Shown piece by piece: positions 19,197 through 28,152 of a DNA stretch of 64,000 nucleotides. The translations under genes and the position numbers were made by a program. Every line of letters starts with the position of its first letter. The stretch's first letter is position 1. The stretch covers positions 1 through 64,000 of the forward strand of contig CAJXNM010000002.1 in NCBI GenBank assembly GCA_913057135.1. Direction: 5' to 3'. Origin of the DNA: an uncultured Halieaceae bacterium (lineage in GTDB: Bacteria; Pseudomonadota; Gammaproteobacteria; Pseudomonadales; Halieaceae). Below the pieces are notes generated by a model. That model worked only from the letters and a program-made list of their open reading frames with translations, was not told where the DNA came from and made no database searches.

Positions 19197-20029
19197 GCCA
19201 TATCCGTCCGATAAATATTTTCATACACGTGGTTAGTTGCCTCCACAAACCCGGGCACGCTACCGCAGTCAAAGCGTCTGCCCTGGAATTTGTAGGCCAT
19301 GACACAACCGGTCTGCGCCTGGGTCTGCAACGCATCCGTAATTTGCACCTCGCCATTCGCGCCCGGCTCGGTATTTCGGATGATGTCGAAAATATCGGGG
19401 GTTAAAATGTAGCGTCCAATAATGGCTAAATTCGAAGGGGCGGTCTCGGGACTGGGTTTTTCTACCATGCTATCGACCCGATACAGCCCATCACGCATAC
19501 ATTCACCCGCGATAACACCATAAGCAGAAATAGCTTCCATGGGTACTTCTTGAACCGCAACAATTGAGCATCGGAACTGCTTGTACAGCTCTACCATTTG
19601 CGCCAGCACCCCAGGACCATCGGCATTGATACACAAGTCATCGGATAACACGACGCCGAATGCTTCGGGACCAATCAACGGCTCTCCGGTCAGAATGGCG
19701 TGTCCCAGGCCCAGCATTTCTCGCTGCCGCACCATCGTGAAGACACCCTGATCAATGACATCGCGAATACTGGAGAGGAGATTTTCTTTTTTGCTGCCGG
19801 CAATCTGATGCTCAAGCTCGTAGCTAATATCAAAGTGATCGGCAATGGCCCGCTTACCACGACCGGTCACAAAAGCACAATTCGTCATCCCTGCCTGCAT
19901 GGCCTCTTCGACCCCATACTGCACGAGGGGTTTATTAACGACTGGTAGCATTTCTTTAGGCATACTTTTTGTTGCAGGCAAAAAGCGGGTGCCATAACCG
20001 GCAACGGGAAATAAACACTTCTTAATCAT
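19193..20029 (-). CDS. galU: UTP-glucose-1-phosphate uridylyltransferase
   Basis: The 278-residue enzyme makes UDP-glucose from UTP and glucose-1-P for envelope polysaccharides. The nucleotide loop [39 protein letters not shown] and [12 protein letters not shown] are typical, and the length is normal. It lies 26 nt after manC and overlaps the mutase gene, so the three form one sugar-nucleotide operon. Confidence 0.96.
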   Translation of the reverse strand: MIKKCLFPVAGYGTRFLPATKSMPKEMLPVVNKPLVQYGVEEAMQAGMTNCAFVTGRGKRAIADHFDISYELEHQIAGSKKENLLSSIRDVIDQGVFTMVRQREMLGLGHAILTGEPLIGPEAFGVVLSDDLCINADGPGVLAQMVELYKQFRCSIVAVQEVPMEAISAYGVIAGECMRDGLYRVDSMVEKPSPETAPSNLAIIGRYILTPDIFDIIRNTEPGANGEVQITDALQTQAQTGCVMAYKFQGRRFDCGSVPGFVEATNHVYENIYRTDMA

Positions 20030-20055
20030 TCTAGGTCCTCTCTAATGGCAGGTGG

Positions 20056-21459
20056 CTAGCGGCCGTAAACATCTTCGAATCGAACGATATCATCTTCACC
20101 TAAATAGGAGCCGGACTGAACCTCAATTAATTCCAACGGAATCTTACCGGGATTCACTAACCGATGTTGTGTTCCGAGGGGAATATAGGTCGACTGATCC
20201 TCGCGCAAAATAAAAACCTCATCGCCATTGGTAATTTCGGCGGTGCCTTGGACAACAATCCAATGCTCTGCGCGATGATGGTGCATTTGCAGTGACAATT
20301 TCTGCCCGGGATTCACCACGATACGTTTTACCTGAAAACGCTCCCCGACGATTAACGACTCGTAAGAGCCCCAAGGGCGAAACACCCGTTGGTGGACCGT
20401 TGCCTCGGGTCGTCCGGCGGCCTGCAGAGCAGAGACAATTTTTTTAACGCCCTGCACCTTATCGCGAGCAGCCACCAGTACCGCATCAGCGGTTTCAACA
20501 ACCACCAAATTATCGACACCGGTAGCGGTGATAAGACGACTCTCACTTCGGAAATAACAGTTGTGCGTATCGTCTACCAGCACATCCCCCTCGGTCACAT
20601 TGCCATCGGCATCTGGGTGTCCCACATCCCACAGTGCTGACCAAGCACCGATATCGCTCCAGCCACAGTCCAAGGCCACCACAGCACCCTTGTCGGTGTG
20701 CTCCATGACCGCATAATCAATACTGTCAGAGGGACAGGACAGAAACGCTTCGGTGTCAGGACGGGTAAAATCGAGATCGATACTGGCCTCGGTCATCGCC
20801 TTTGAACAGGCGGCGTGAATCGCGGGCGCATACTGCTGTAGCGCATCGAGATACCGGTCTGCACGAAATAAAAACATGCCGCTATTCCAGAGATAATTAC
20901 CCGCCCTTATATACGCCTCGGCGGTTTCTGCATCGGGCTTTTCAACAAACTCGGCAATTTCCGAAATATCAGCATCGATAACATTGCCACAGCGAATATA
21001 GCCATAGCCAGTCTCCGCTCGAGCGGGTACCACCCCAAAGGTCACCAAACGCCCAGACTCGGCGGCGACCGCAGCCTTACTGACAGCGGCAGTAAACGCC
21101 TCGGCGTCGGCGATATGATGATCCGCAGGCAACACCAACAACACCGCTTCGGGGTCGATAGCCAGCGCACGATACGCCGCCAAAGCGATAGCCGGTGCAG
21201 TGTTGCGGCCGGCGGGCTCGAGGATAAGCGCCGACGGCTCGATACCAACCCCGCGTAGCTGTTCTGCCACCATAAAGCGATGCTGGTCGTTGCAGACAAC
21301 AATCGGGGCGGCCGATTCGATACCCTGCAGTCGCTGACTGGTCTCTTGCAGCATGCTGCCAGTGCCGCCCAAGGGCAAAAACTGCTTCGGACGACCTTCA
21401 CGAGACACGGGCCACAAGCGGCTGCCAACGCCGCCCGACAAGACAACGGGAATGAGCAT
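20056..21459 (-). CDS. manC: mannose-1-phosphate guanylyltransferase / mannose-6-phosphate isomerase
   Basis: The 467-residue bifunctional type II enzyme (ManC/CpsB/AlgA) provides GDP-mannose. The N-terminal nucleotidyltransferase shows LSGGVGSRLWPVSRE and KQFLPLGG. VEKPDAETAEAYI and YLWNSGMFLF lie in the middle. The C-terminal cupin isomerase domain has RPWGSYE, KRIVVNPGQKLSLQMHHHR, EHWIVVQGTAEI and IPLGTQHRLVNPG. It is the first gene of the manC-galU-mutase operon and is divergent from fabA across a 285-bp gap. Confidence 0.94.
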   Translation of the reverse strand: MLIPVVLSGGVGSRLWPVSREGRPKQFLPLGGTGSMLQETSQRLQGIESAAPIVVCNDQHRFMVAEQLRGVGIEPSALILEPAGRNTAPAIALAAYRALAIDPEAVLLVLPADHHIADAEAFTAAVSKAAVAAESGRLVTFGVVPARAETGYGYIRCGNVIDADISEIAEFVEKPDAETAEAYIRAGNYLWNSGMFLFRADRYLDALQQYAPAIHAACSKAMTEASIDLDFTRPDTEAFLSCPSDSIDYAVMEHTDKGAVVALDCGWSDIGAWSALWDVGHPDADGNVTEGDVLVDDTHNCYFRSESRLITATGVDNLVVVETADAVLVAARDKVQGVKKIVSALQAAGRPEATVHQRVFRPWGSYESLIVGERFQVKRIVVNPGQKLSLQMHHHRAEHWIVVQGTAEITNGDEVFILREDQSTYIPLGTQHRLVNPGKIPLELIEVQSGSYLGEDDIVRFEDVYGR

Positions 21460-21584
21460 AGTTTATTTACCTGAACGATAAGAAGCGTGGCTTCATCCTA
21501 GCCCATAGGAGCGAGCACAACATCCCCAATGAACATCATTGATACAGATTCACTCCAACATTAAAGACACGATTAACACTATGC

Positions 21585-21601
21585 TGGACACAGGGTGTCC
21601 A
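21585..21601. promoter_or_regulatory. 17-bp palindrome in the manC-fabA divergent region
   Basis: TGGACACAGGGTGTCCA is a perfect inverted repeat with 7-bp arms and a 3-base centre, 144 bases before the fabA ATG in the AT-richer half of the intergenic region. Fatty-acid regulators of the TetR type (FabR, DesT) bind palindromes upstream of fabA in other gammaproteobacteria; this sequence is not a clear match to either site. No confident -10/-35 pair was found, though TTGACG at 21613 is a candidate -35. Confidence 0.4.
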
Positions 21602-21744
21602 ATCCTTACAATTGACGATTAGGCCAACAGGATCTAAGCCGCTGCATAATTCATTATCAACTTTACGGTAGCAACGTTTCAGGCCGAGACGAATGCGCTC
21701 AACGACTGCATTTATATTCCGATTACACCCTTTCCGGATACCTT

Positions 21745-22275
21745 ATGACGCCTAATGCACACACACCCAAAGCCGCTTATGACCGAGATGAGCTCGTCGC
21801 TTGCGGCATGGGTGAACTGTTTGGCCCGGGCAACGCCCAGCTACCCATTAATCAGATGCTGATGCTCGATCGCATCACGCACATCAGCTCGGAAGGTGGA
21901 ACACACGGCAAGGGTGAAATCCTTGCGGAGCTCGATATCAACCCTGAGCTTTGGTTCTTCTCTTGCCACTTCCCGGGTGATGCAGTCATGCCCGGATGCC
22001 TAGGCCTTGACGCCATGTGGCAGCTAGTGGGCTTTTTCCTCGGTTGGCGCGGTAATCCGGGCAAGGGACGAGCATTGGGGTCAGGGGAAGTTAAGTTTAC
22101 GGGCCAAATTTTGCCCAACCACAGCAAAGTCAGTTACAGCATACAAATGAAACGGGTCATAGAACGCAAGCTCATCATGGGCATTGCCGATGGCTCAGTG
22201 GCTGTCGATGGCAAAGTGATTTACACCGCCACCGATCTACGGGTCGGTCTGTTTACCTCAACGGATGCATTCTAA
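21745..22275 (+). CDS. fabA: 3-hydroxydecanoyl-ACP dehydratase/isomerase
   Basis: The 176-residue FabA dehydrates 3-hydroxydecanoyl-ACP and isomerises the double bond, starting anaerobic unsaturated fatty-acid synthesis. The catalytic His75 and Asp89 are in [15 protein letters not shown] and [27 protein letters not shown] is conserved. The stop and the fabB start share one base (TAATG), so the two are co-translated. A 17-bp palindrome lies upstream. Confidence 0.97.
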   Translation: MTPNAHTPKAAYDRDELVACGMGELFGPGNAQLPINQMLMLDRITHISSEGGTHGKGEILAELDINPELWFFSCHFPGDAVMPGCLGLDAMWQLVGFFLGWRGNPGKGRALGSGEVKFTGQILPNHSKVSYSIQMKRVIERKLIMGIADGSVAVDGKVIYTATDLRVGLFTSTDAF

Positions 22276-23501
22276 TGGCGCAACGGGTTGTTATTACCGG
22301 CTTAGGTGTCGTGTCGTGCCTTGGAAACGACGCCGCTACGGTGACCGAGTCTCTACGAGAGGGTCGCTCGGGCATTAGCACATGCCAACAACACATCGAT
22401 GCGGGTATGCGCTCCCACATTGCGGGACAACCGGATATCGATCTAGCCGCCGAGATCGATCGAAAACAATGGCGCTTTATGGGTGATGCGGCAGGCTACG
22501 CCTACCTCAGTATGGAGCAAGCCATCGCCGATTCCGGGCTCACCCCAGAACAAGTCTCCAATCCTCGCACCGGCATCATCGCAGGTTCAGGTGGCGCATC
22601 TTCAGCCAGCCAAGTGGAAGCCGCCGACATATTGCGTGAGCGCGGCCTTCGGCGAGTTGGTCCTTACCGTGTCACGCAAACCATGGGCAGTACCGTCTCC
22701 GCTTGCCTAGCTACTCCGTTTAAAATCAAGGGTGTGAACTATTCCATCAGTTCCGCTTGCTCAACCAGTGCTCACTGTATTGGCAATGCAGCGGAACAGA
22801 TCATGCTTGGCAAACAAGACGTGGTATTTGCAGGTGGCGGCGAAGAGTTACACTGGACGCTGAGCTGCCTGTTCGATGCCATGGGAGCGCTGTCAACACA
22901 GTACAACGAGACACCCGCCACCGCATCGCGGGCCTACGACGCTAATCGCGATGGCTTCGTGATTGCCGGTGGTGGCGGCATGCTCGTCGTCGAATCCCTC
23001 GACCACGCGCTCGCACGAGGTGCCAAGATTTACGCCGAGCTAGTCGGTTACGGCGCCACATCCGACGGCTATGACATGGTGGCCCCCTCGGGCGAAGGGG
23101 CACAGCGGTGTATGCAGCAGGCGATGACAACCGTGGAGGGAGCTATCGACTACATCAACGCCCACGGCACTAGCACACCGGCAGGAGACCTACAGGAACT
23201 CAACGCTGTGCGAGCGGTTTTCGGTGAAGGTGATGACACACCCTGGATCGGCTCAACCAAGTCGCTCTCGGGTCATTCCCTCGGCGCTGCCGGCGTACAG
23301 GAGGCCATTTACTCGCTGCTGATGATGCAAGAGGGTTTTATTGCGGGCTCCGCTAATATCGAAACCCTAGACCCAGAAGCGCAAGGGATGCGCATCGCAA
23401 CCAGAACTATCCAAGACGCAAAACTTGAGCGCGTCATGTCGAACAGCTTCGGGTTTGGCGGAACCAACGCCACCTTGGTGTTCCAGCGCTTTAACGGCTG
23501 A
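22275..23501 (+). CDS. fabB: 3-oxoacyl-ACP synthase I
   Basis: The 408-residue condensing enzyme elongates the unsaturated acyl-ACP made by FabA. The Cys-His-His triad is visible: Cys162 in [16 protein letters not shown], His297 in [11 protein letters not shown] and His334 in [14 protein letters not shown]. It ends [14 protein letters not shown], typical of KAS I. It is coupled to fabA and convergent with moeA (9-nt gap). Confidence 0.97.
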   Translation: MAQRVVITGLGVVSCLGNDAATVTESLREGRSGISTCQQHIDAGMRSHIAGQPDIDLAAEIDRKQWRFMGDAAGYAYLSMEQAIADSGLTPEQVSNPRTGIIAGSGGASSASQVEAADILRERGLRRVGPYRVTQTMGSTVSACLATPFKIKGVNYSISSACSTSAHCIGNAAEQIMLGKQDVVFAGGGEELHWTLSCLFDAMGALSTQYNETPATASRAYDANRDGFVIAGGGGMLVVESLDHALARGAKIYAELVGYGATSDGYDMVAPSGEGAQRCMQQAMTTVEGAIDYINAHGTSTPAGDLQELNAVRAVFGEGDDTPWIGSTKSLSGHSLGAAGVQEAIYSLLMMQEGFIAGSANIETLDPEAQGMRIATRTIQDAKLERVMSNSFGFGGTNATLVFQRFNG

Positions 23502-23510
23502 CTTCAGGCC

Positions 23511-24743
23511 TCAAGCGGCCAATGGATACAGTAAAGACGGCATTAACAGTACATCGACCACATCCCCAGCGGACACCGTTTGACCAATGGGGACGACGGC
23601 AAGTCCATCGCATCGATTGACACTGCTTAACACACCCGAACTTTGATCCCCGGCGAGTCGAGCAATCCAGCGCTGACCGGGTTTTGTGGAAGCCACGGTA
23701 TTTTCATGCAGTTCAACCCGCAAGTACTCCTCTCGGGTACCGGGTCTTGGAATGTCGAACTCTGCAATAGCCGCGTAACGGCGAGGCAAAATAGCCTCGG
23801 CCCCTTGAGCGCGCATCAACCAGGGCTTGACCACCAGTGCAAAGGTGGCCCACGCCGAGACAGGATTACCGGGCAATCCGAATACGGGGGTCTGTTTAAT
23901 GGCGCCGAAGGCTAGGGGTTTGCCCGGCTTAATGGCAAGCTTCCATAAATCTAACCGGCCCCGCGCTTGGATTTGTGCTCGCACGTGATCTTCTTCCCCT
24001 ACCGAGACACCGCCGCAAGTGATAAGGCAATCAACCTGACCCGCGAGCCGCTCCAAGGTGGAGCCGATCGCATTGGGGTCATCGGGCAGGCTATCGACCA
24101 ACGCCACGTCCATACCCAATAGCTGAAGTTGGGTTTGCACCTGCACACCATTGCTGTTGTAGATTTGCCCGGGTGCCAAGGCATTGCCTGGTTGAACCAG
24201 TTCATCACCCGTGGTCACAACCCCAACACGCAATGCGCGGTAGACAGACAACTGGGCGCATCCCACCGAGGCCGCAAGACCCACCGCCTGTGGTGTCAGC
24301 ACTTGCCCCGCGGTTAACACCACGGAATTTGCTGCAATGTCACAACCTCGTCGTCGAATGTGAGCACCCACTGTAGGGCAGCCCAGAATTGCAACGCCGT
24401 TACCCTGGGCCAACGCATCTTCCTGCATGACAACCGTATCTGCGCCCGGCGGTAACGGTGCACCGGTAAAAATTCGCGCAGCGCTGCCCGGCGCCAGAGG
24501 TTCCGGCGCAATACCGGCGGGAATACGTTGAGTGACCGGGAGCTCGCCAGGCAAGTCTGCTGCACGCACGGCGTAGCCATCCATGGCGCTATTGTCGAAC
24601 CCAGGTACGTCAACCGACGCCGTAACGGACTGGGCGAGCACGCGATTGCAGCACTGCACCAAGGGAAGCAACACAGTCTCGGGCGGTGAAGGCACCCGGG
24701 TCAGAAGGTATGACAGGGCCTCTGGTAGTGGCGTTAACGCCAT
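23511..24743 (-). CDS. moeA: molybdopterin molybdotransferase
   Basis: The 410-residue MoeA inserts molybdate into adenylated molybdopterin. It shows PGFDNSAMDGYAVRAAD, IFTGAPLPPGADTVVMQED, the GVVTTGDEL and CGGVSVGEED motifs of the MoeA core, and FGLPGNPVSAWATF. The C-terminal domain IV is complete. It follows moaB by 2 nt with AGGAG before its ATG. The partner genes for the earlier steps of molybdenum cofactor synthesis are not in the window. Confidence 0.95.
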   Translation of the reverse strand: MALTPLPEALSYLLTRVPSPPETVLLPLVQCCNRVLAQSVTASVDVPGFDNSAMDGYAVRAADLPGELPVTQRIPAGIAPEPLAPGSAARIFTGAPLPPGADTVVMQEDALAQGNGVAILGCPTVGAHIRRRGCDIAANSVVLTAGQVLTPQAVGLAASVGCAQLSVYRALRVGVVTTGDELVQPGNALAPGQIYNSNGVQVQTQLQLLGMDVALVDSLPDDPNAIGSTLERLAGQVDCLITCGGVSVGEEDHVRAQIQARGRLDLWKLAIKPGKPLAFGAIKQTPVFGLPGNPVSAWATFALVVKPWLMRAQGAEAILPRRYAAIAEFDIPRPGTREEYLRVELHENTVASTKPGQRWIARLAGDQSSGVLSSVNRCDGLAVVPIGQTVSAGDVVDVLLMPSLLYPLAA

Positions 24744-24745
24744 AC

Positions 24746-25267
24746 TTAGCTCTCCTGCTGCCGTACCCGCAACACCCCAACAAAATTACAGGGGCGATGA
24801 CGACTATCGAGCTGCTGCTCGATAATGCCCTGCCAAGCGGTGCGGCAAGCACCCGTTGACCCGGGCATACAAAAAATCACCGTATTATTGGCAAAACCGC
24901 CAAAGGCTCTCGATTGAATGGTTGAGGAGCCAATTTCTGTCAGGGATAGCTGCCGGAAGACTTCGCCGAAACCCTCAATCTGCTTATCAAACAAAGGCAT
25001 AAGCGCCTCGGGCGTTGAATCACGCCCAGAAAATCCGGTACCTCCGGTGGTCAATATGACCTCTATGGCAGGGTCGGCAATCCACTGTGAGACAGACGCC
25101 CTCAGGTCGTAGATATCATCTTTTACGATAGCTCTCGCGACGACGCGATGACCCGCTGACTCGGCAGACTGAGCCAAATAGTCCCCAGAGGTGTCATTGG
25201 TTTCGTCGCGGGTGTCACTGACCGTGAGCACTGCAATATTCAAAGCCACGGGTTCATTAGCGGTCAT
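24746..25267 (-). CDS. moaB: molybdenum cofactor biosynthesis protein MoaB
   Basis: The 173-residue protein is of the MoaB/Mog fold, which adenylates molybdopterin. [19 protein letters not shown] and [17 protein letters not shown] are the diagnostic motifs, followed by [13 protein letters not shown]. The frame is open to 25351, but the ATG at 25267 has AGAGG before it and gives the family length. It overlaps the preceding gene by 11 nt, and moeA follows after 2 nt. Confidence 0.93.
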   Translation of the reverse strand: MTANEPVALNIAVLTVSDTRDETNDTSGDYLAQSAESAGHRVVARAIVKDDIYDLRASVSQWIADPAIEVILTTGGTGFSGRDSTPEALMPLFDKQIEGFGEVFRQLSLTEIGSSTIQSRAFGGFANNTVIFCMPGSTGACRTAWQGIIEQQLDSRHRPCNFVGVLRVRQQES

Positions 25268-26144
25268 GGCTAACCTCTTTACAGTAGAGTTCAATGTAAC
25301 GACGCACCGCCCGCTCGACAAAGTCTCGCCATGGGCGACGCTGGATGCCAAATTGATGCCTTATTGCTGTGCAATCGAGGGAGCGATTGATGGCGAATCC
25401 CTCGGGCATCGACTCTTCCGCGAGCAATTCGGTGGCGTGGGAAAACACGTCAAATTGGGAGGCGAACGCCACCAGCGCCTCACAAAAAGCGAAATAACCC
25501 GTGTCGCCGGCACTACCGTAGTGATACAGGCCTCTCGCCGGCGCCCCAACACTTATCTGATCGATAATTCCCGCAACAACCCGCGCAACTTCGGCCGTAT
25601 GAACAGGACAGTCCCGACGGGAGTCACTTGCTTTAAGCCTCTCTCCAGCGCACAGTTGATCCAACATGAGCTTGAAGTGGCTGGGTCCACGACCGGAGAA
25701 CAACCACCCCAGCCTCAGCACAAACGCATCTTCCACCGTATCCCGCACGAGCTGTTCGGCTTTCAACAGCAATTGACCTTTGGGCTCTTGACTATCGGGG
25801 GTATCACTCTCTCGGTACGGTCGCTTTAAGGACCCGGCAAATACCTGAGAGCTAGACAGATAAAAATACCGAATGCCAAGCCGTTGTGCTGAACGCGCGA
25901 GCCACTGTGTGCGCTCAAGCTCGGCGGAAGAAACGGATTCGCTGCCGTCCCAGAAGCTGATAATACGGCTGTCCACGATCATGTCGGGCTCAACCGCTCT
26001 GAGCATTTTCTTAACCTGCCGTTCGCGCTTCCAGCGTGTGCCCTCAAGGGGCGTCAGAACCAGTTCATGACGTTGCAGGGGCGGTATAAACGCCCTTAGA
26101 GAATGCCCCACGGGGGTATCGCCCCCTAACAGCAGGAGTTTCAA
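25257..26144 (-). CDS. RmlD-like sugar-nucleotide reductase homologue, altered active site
   Basis: The 295-residue protein is of the extended SDR/RmlD (dTDP-4-dehydrorhamnose reductase-like) fold: LLLGGDTPVGHSLRAF as a degenerate nucleotide loop, FYLSSSQVFAG, RPYRESD, and VLRLGWLFSGRG. The catalytic Tyr of YxxxK is replaced (Gln124, Lys128 kept), so ordinary reductase activity is doubtful. The start is a TTG with GAGGG 6 nt upstream. It lies 18 nt after ssb and overlaps moaB by 11 nt. No rhamnose genes are nearby, so the role is unknown. Confidence 0.75.
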   Translation of the reverse strand: MKLLLLGGDTPVGHSLRAFIPPLQRHELVLTPLEGTRWKRERQVKKMLRAVEPDMIVDSRIISFWDGSESVSSAELERTQWLARSAQRLGIRYFYLSSSQVFAGSLKRPYRESDTPDSQEPKGQLLLKAEQLVRDTVEDAFVLRLGWLFSGRGPSHFKLMLDQLCAGERLKASDSRRDCPVHTAEVARVVAGIIDQISVGAPARGLYHYGSAGDTGYFAFCEALVAFASQFDVFSHATELLAEESMPEGFAINRSLDCTAIRHQFGIQRRPWRDFVERAVRRYIELYCKEVSHDR

Positions 26145-26162
26145 CAGCAGCCCTCGTGGTTA

Positions 26163-26654
26163 TCAGAACGGGATGTCGTCGTCGATAGGATCGAGGTTGG
26201 GCGCGCTTTGACTGAACCCGGATGAGCCTTGAGGCGCAGACGGTTGGCTATCGTACCCATGCGAGGGCTGACCACCCATACCACCCGACATGCCTTGATC
26301 GCCTCCCATGGCGCCTCGGCTATCGAGCATTTGCATTTCATTGCCAACGATTTCGGTGGTGTAACGATCTTGCCCGGATTGATCTTGCCATTTACGAGTA
26401 CGCAGAGAACCCTCGACATAGACTTTCGAGCCTTTGCGGAGATACTCGGCGGCAATTTCAGCCAGTCGATTAAAAAACACAATGCGATGCCACTCGGTAC
26501 GCTCTTGTTGCTGGCCAGTGTTCTTGTCTTTCCAGGTTTCTGAGGTGGCAATGCTGATATTGGTCACCGCGCCCCCTGAGGGCAGGACACGATGTTCGGG
26601 GTCATTCCCCAGATTACCAACCAGAATTACCTTATTAATGCCGCGCGATGCCAT
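26163..26654 (-). CDS. ssb: single-stranded DNA-binding protein
   Basis: The 163-residue SSB coats single-stranded DNA in replication and repair. The OB fold runs over residues 1-110 ([57 protein letters not shown]). A Gly/Gln/Ser-rich linker ends in the partner-binding tip DPIDDDIPF. The ATG at 26654 has GGAG 6 nt upstream; the in-frame ATG at 26684 would add ten residues not found in the family. The order uvrA (divergent), MFS, ssb is conserved with Pseudomonas. No LexA box is evident upstream. Confidence 0.96.
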   Translation of the reverse strand: MASRGINKVILVGNLGNDPEHRVLPSGGAVTNISIATSETWKDKNTGQQQERTEWHRIVFFNRLAEIAAEYLRKGSKVYVEGSLRTRKWQDQSGQDRYTTEIVGNEMQMLDSRGAMGGDQGMSGGMGGQPSHGYDSQPSAPQGSSGFSQSAPNLDPIDDDIPF

Positions 26655-26801
26655 GCTGTTCTCCACTGGTAATAACGACAGCAACAGCCAATGCTGATGC
26701 TGGGTTTGTACTGAGCCCGACGAGGTCAGGAATGATTCTGACTATAACAACGCAGCGGGGCCTGTTGCGACTGCAGAGGCCTATCGCCGATGAAAAAAGC
26801 G

Positions 26802-28040
26802 CTACTGGGATGACTCAGTCTCAGCTGTATCGGCGATGACCATTGGCACAAAGGCGAGTAACAGCACCCAAATCATCGTGAGGCCGGCTACCAGCCCCGA
26901 AATAGCCACCAGTCCACCACTGCCCAGAACAAAGCCGCCAGCACTGCCGCCCACAAAAATGCCTAAAAACTGGCAACTCGAGAATACACCCATAGCGGCA
27001 CCCCTCGAGCGATCGGGAGCGATACGGGTAACCAGCGCCGGCAGCACCGCCTCTAGGGTGTTGATACCCACAAAAAAGCTCACGAGCCCAATACCAATTC
27101 CGTACAAATCAGCCACATTGAGGGCAGCGAGACTGCCCACCAACAATGCCGTCACGGATATCAATAACACGCGCCGGGGATCGTCACCCCCGCGGCCGCG
27201 CCGCATCAACAAAAGCGCAGGCGGCACCGAAATAATAACGGCGCCTAAATACACCGCCCAGTGATGGTCAGCGGGGAATCCCACTGTATTGGCAAGTCGA
27301 TCGGGCACCACCAAAAAGGTCGCCATAATAATGCCGTGAAGTAGAAAAATGCCCGCGTACAGCACCGGTAGACCACCGCCAAAAATATGGTTTGCCTGCC
27401 ACGTAGCACCTGAGGTGCTCGTCGTCACAGCCGGTACTTTGGGCAACACCAGCGCTACCAGCAAAAATCCAATGACGCCCATGCCGGCGGTGGTCATGAA
27501 CACCAACCCAAGACCACCCACCGCCGCCAACAAAGGCCCCAACACCAACGCGATGACAAAGGACAGTCCGACACTGGCTCCAATAATGGCCATGGTCTTG
27601 GTGCGCTGGGAGTCACGGGTGTAATCCGCAGCCATCGCTGTCAGCGCCGCCGCGATGGCACCGCATCCCTGCAAGAAGCGACCGACGATGATGCCGTTTA
27701 GGGTTTCCGCGTAGGCAGCCACGAGACTGCCGGCAATAAACGCACTCAGCCCCAATAAAATGATCGGACGTCGACCTACTCGATCCGACAACCACCCCAA
27801 TGGCAGCTGAAGCGCGGCTTGGGTCAAGCCGTAGGCCCCCAACGCAAGGCCCAGCATGGCTGGTGTGGCACCTGGCATACCGGCGGCGTAAACCCCTAAC
27901 AGGGGCAGCACCATAAACAGGCCGAGCATGCGAAAACTGTACAAACTCGCCAACGCCAAGACGGCGCGACGCTCATCGCTGGTAAAAGGGGTTTTGCTGA
28001 TCACGGTAGGACAACGCTTGCGAAAACCGCAGAATATCAC
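26802..28040 (-). CDS. MFS transporter, YajR-like without the C-terminal domain
   Basis: The 412-residue inner-membrane protein has twelve predicted helices. The N-terminal half reads like E. coli YajR: LYSFRMLGLFMVLPLLGVYA, then GLTQAALQLPLGWLSDRVGRRPII (motif A) and GRFLQGCGAIAAALTAMAADYT. YajR has an extra C-terminal ferredoxin-like domain, which is missing here. The substrate is unknown, probably an effluxed compound. The start could be GTG at 28040 or GTG at 28004; neither has a good ribosome-binding site. It is divergent from uvrA. Confidence 0.85.
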   Translation of the reverse strand: MIFCGFRKRCPTVISKTPFTSDERRAVLALASLYSFRMLGLFMVLPLLGVYAAGMPGATPAMLGLALGAYGLTQAALQLPLGWLSDRVGRRPIILLGLSAFIAGSLVAAYAETLNGIIVGRFLQGCGAIAAALTAMAADYTRDSQRTKTMAIIGASVGLSFVIALVLGPLLAAVGGLGLVFMTTAGMGVIGFLLVALVLPKVPAVTTSTSGATWQANHIFGGGLPVLYAGIFLLHGIIMATFLVVPDRLANTVGFPADHHWAVYLGAVIISVPPALLLMRRGRGGDDPRRVLLISVTALLVGSLAALNVADLYGIGIGLVSFFVGINTLEAVLPALVTRIAPDRSRGAAMGVFSSCQFLGIFVGGSAGGFVLGSGGLVAISGLVAGLTMIWVLLLAFVPMVIADTAETESSQ

Positions 28041-28152
28041 GATTACAACAATGCTCTGAGACTAGAGTAGCAAACTGTGTTGCAGTCGACGCCATCGGAC
28101 CCGCCCTTTACTGCGTATACTGGTGAGTTTTCATCGGTGGCAGACGAGTTTC

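Noticed and set aside
28041-28152. LexA (SOS) box before uvrA, and likewise before ssb
   Set aside because: No CTGT-N8-ACAG type site was found in either upstream region; ACTGTGTTGCAGT near 28075 is too short and off-pattern.
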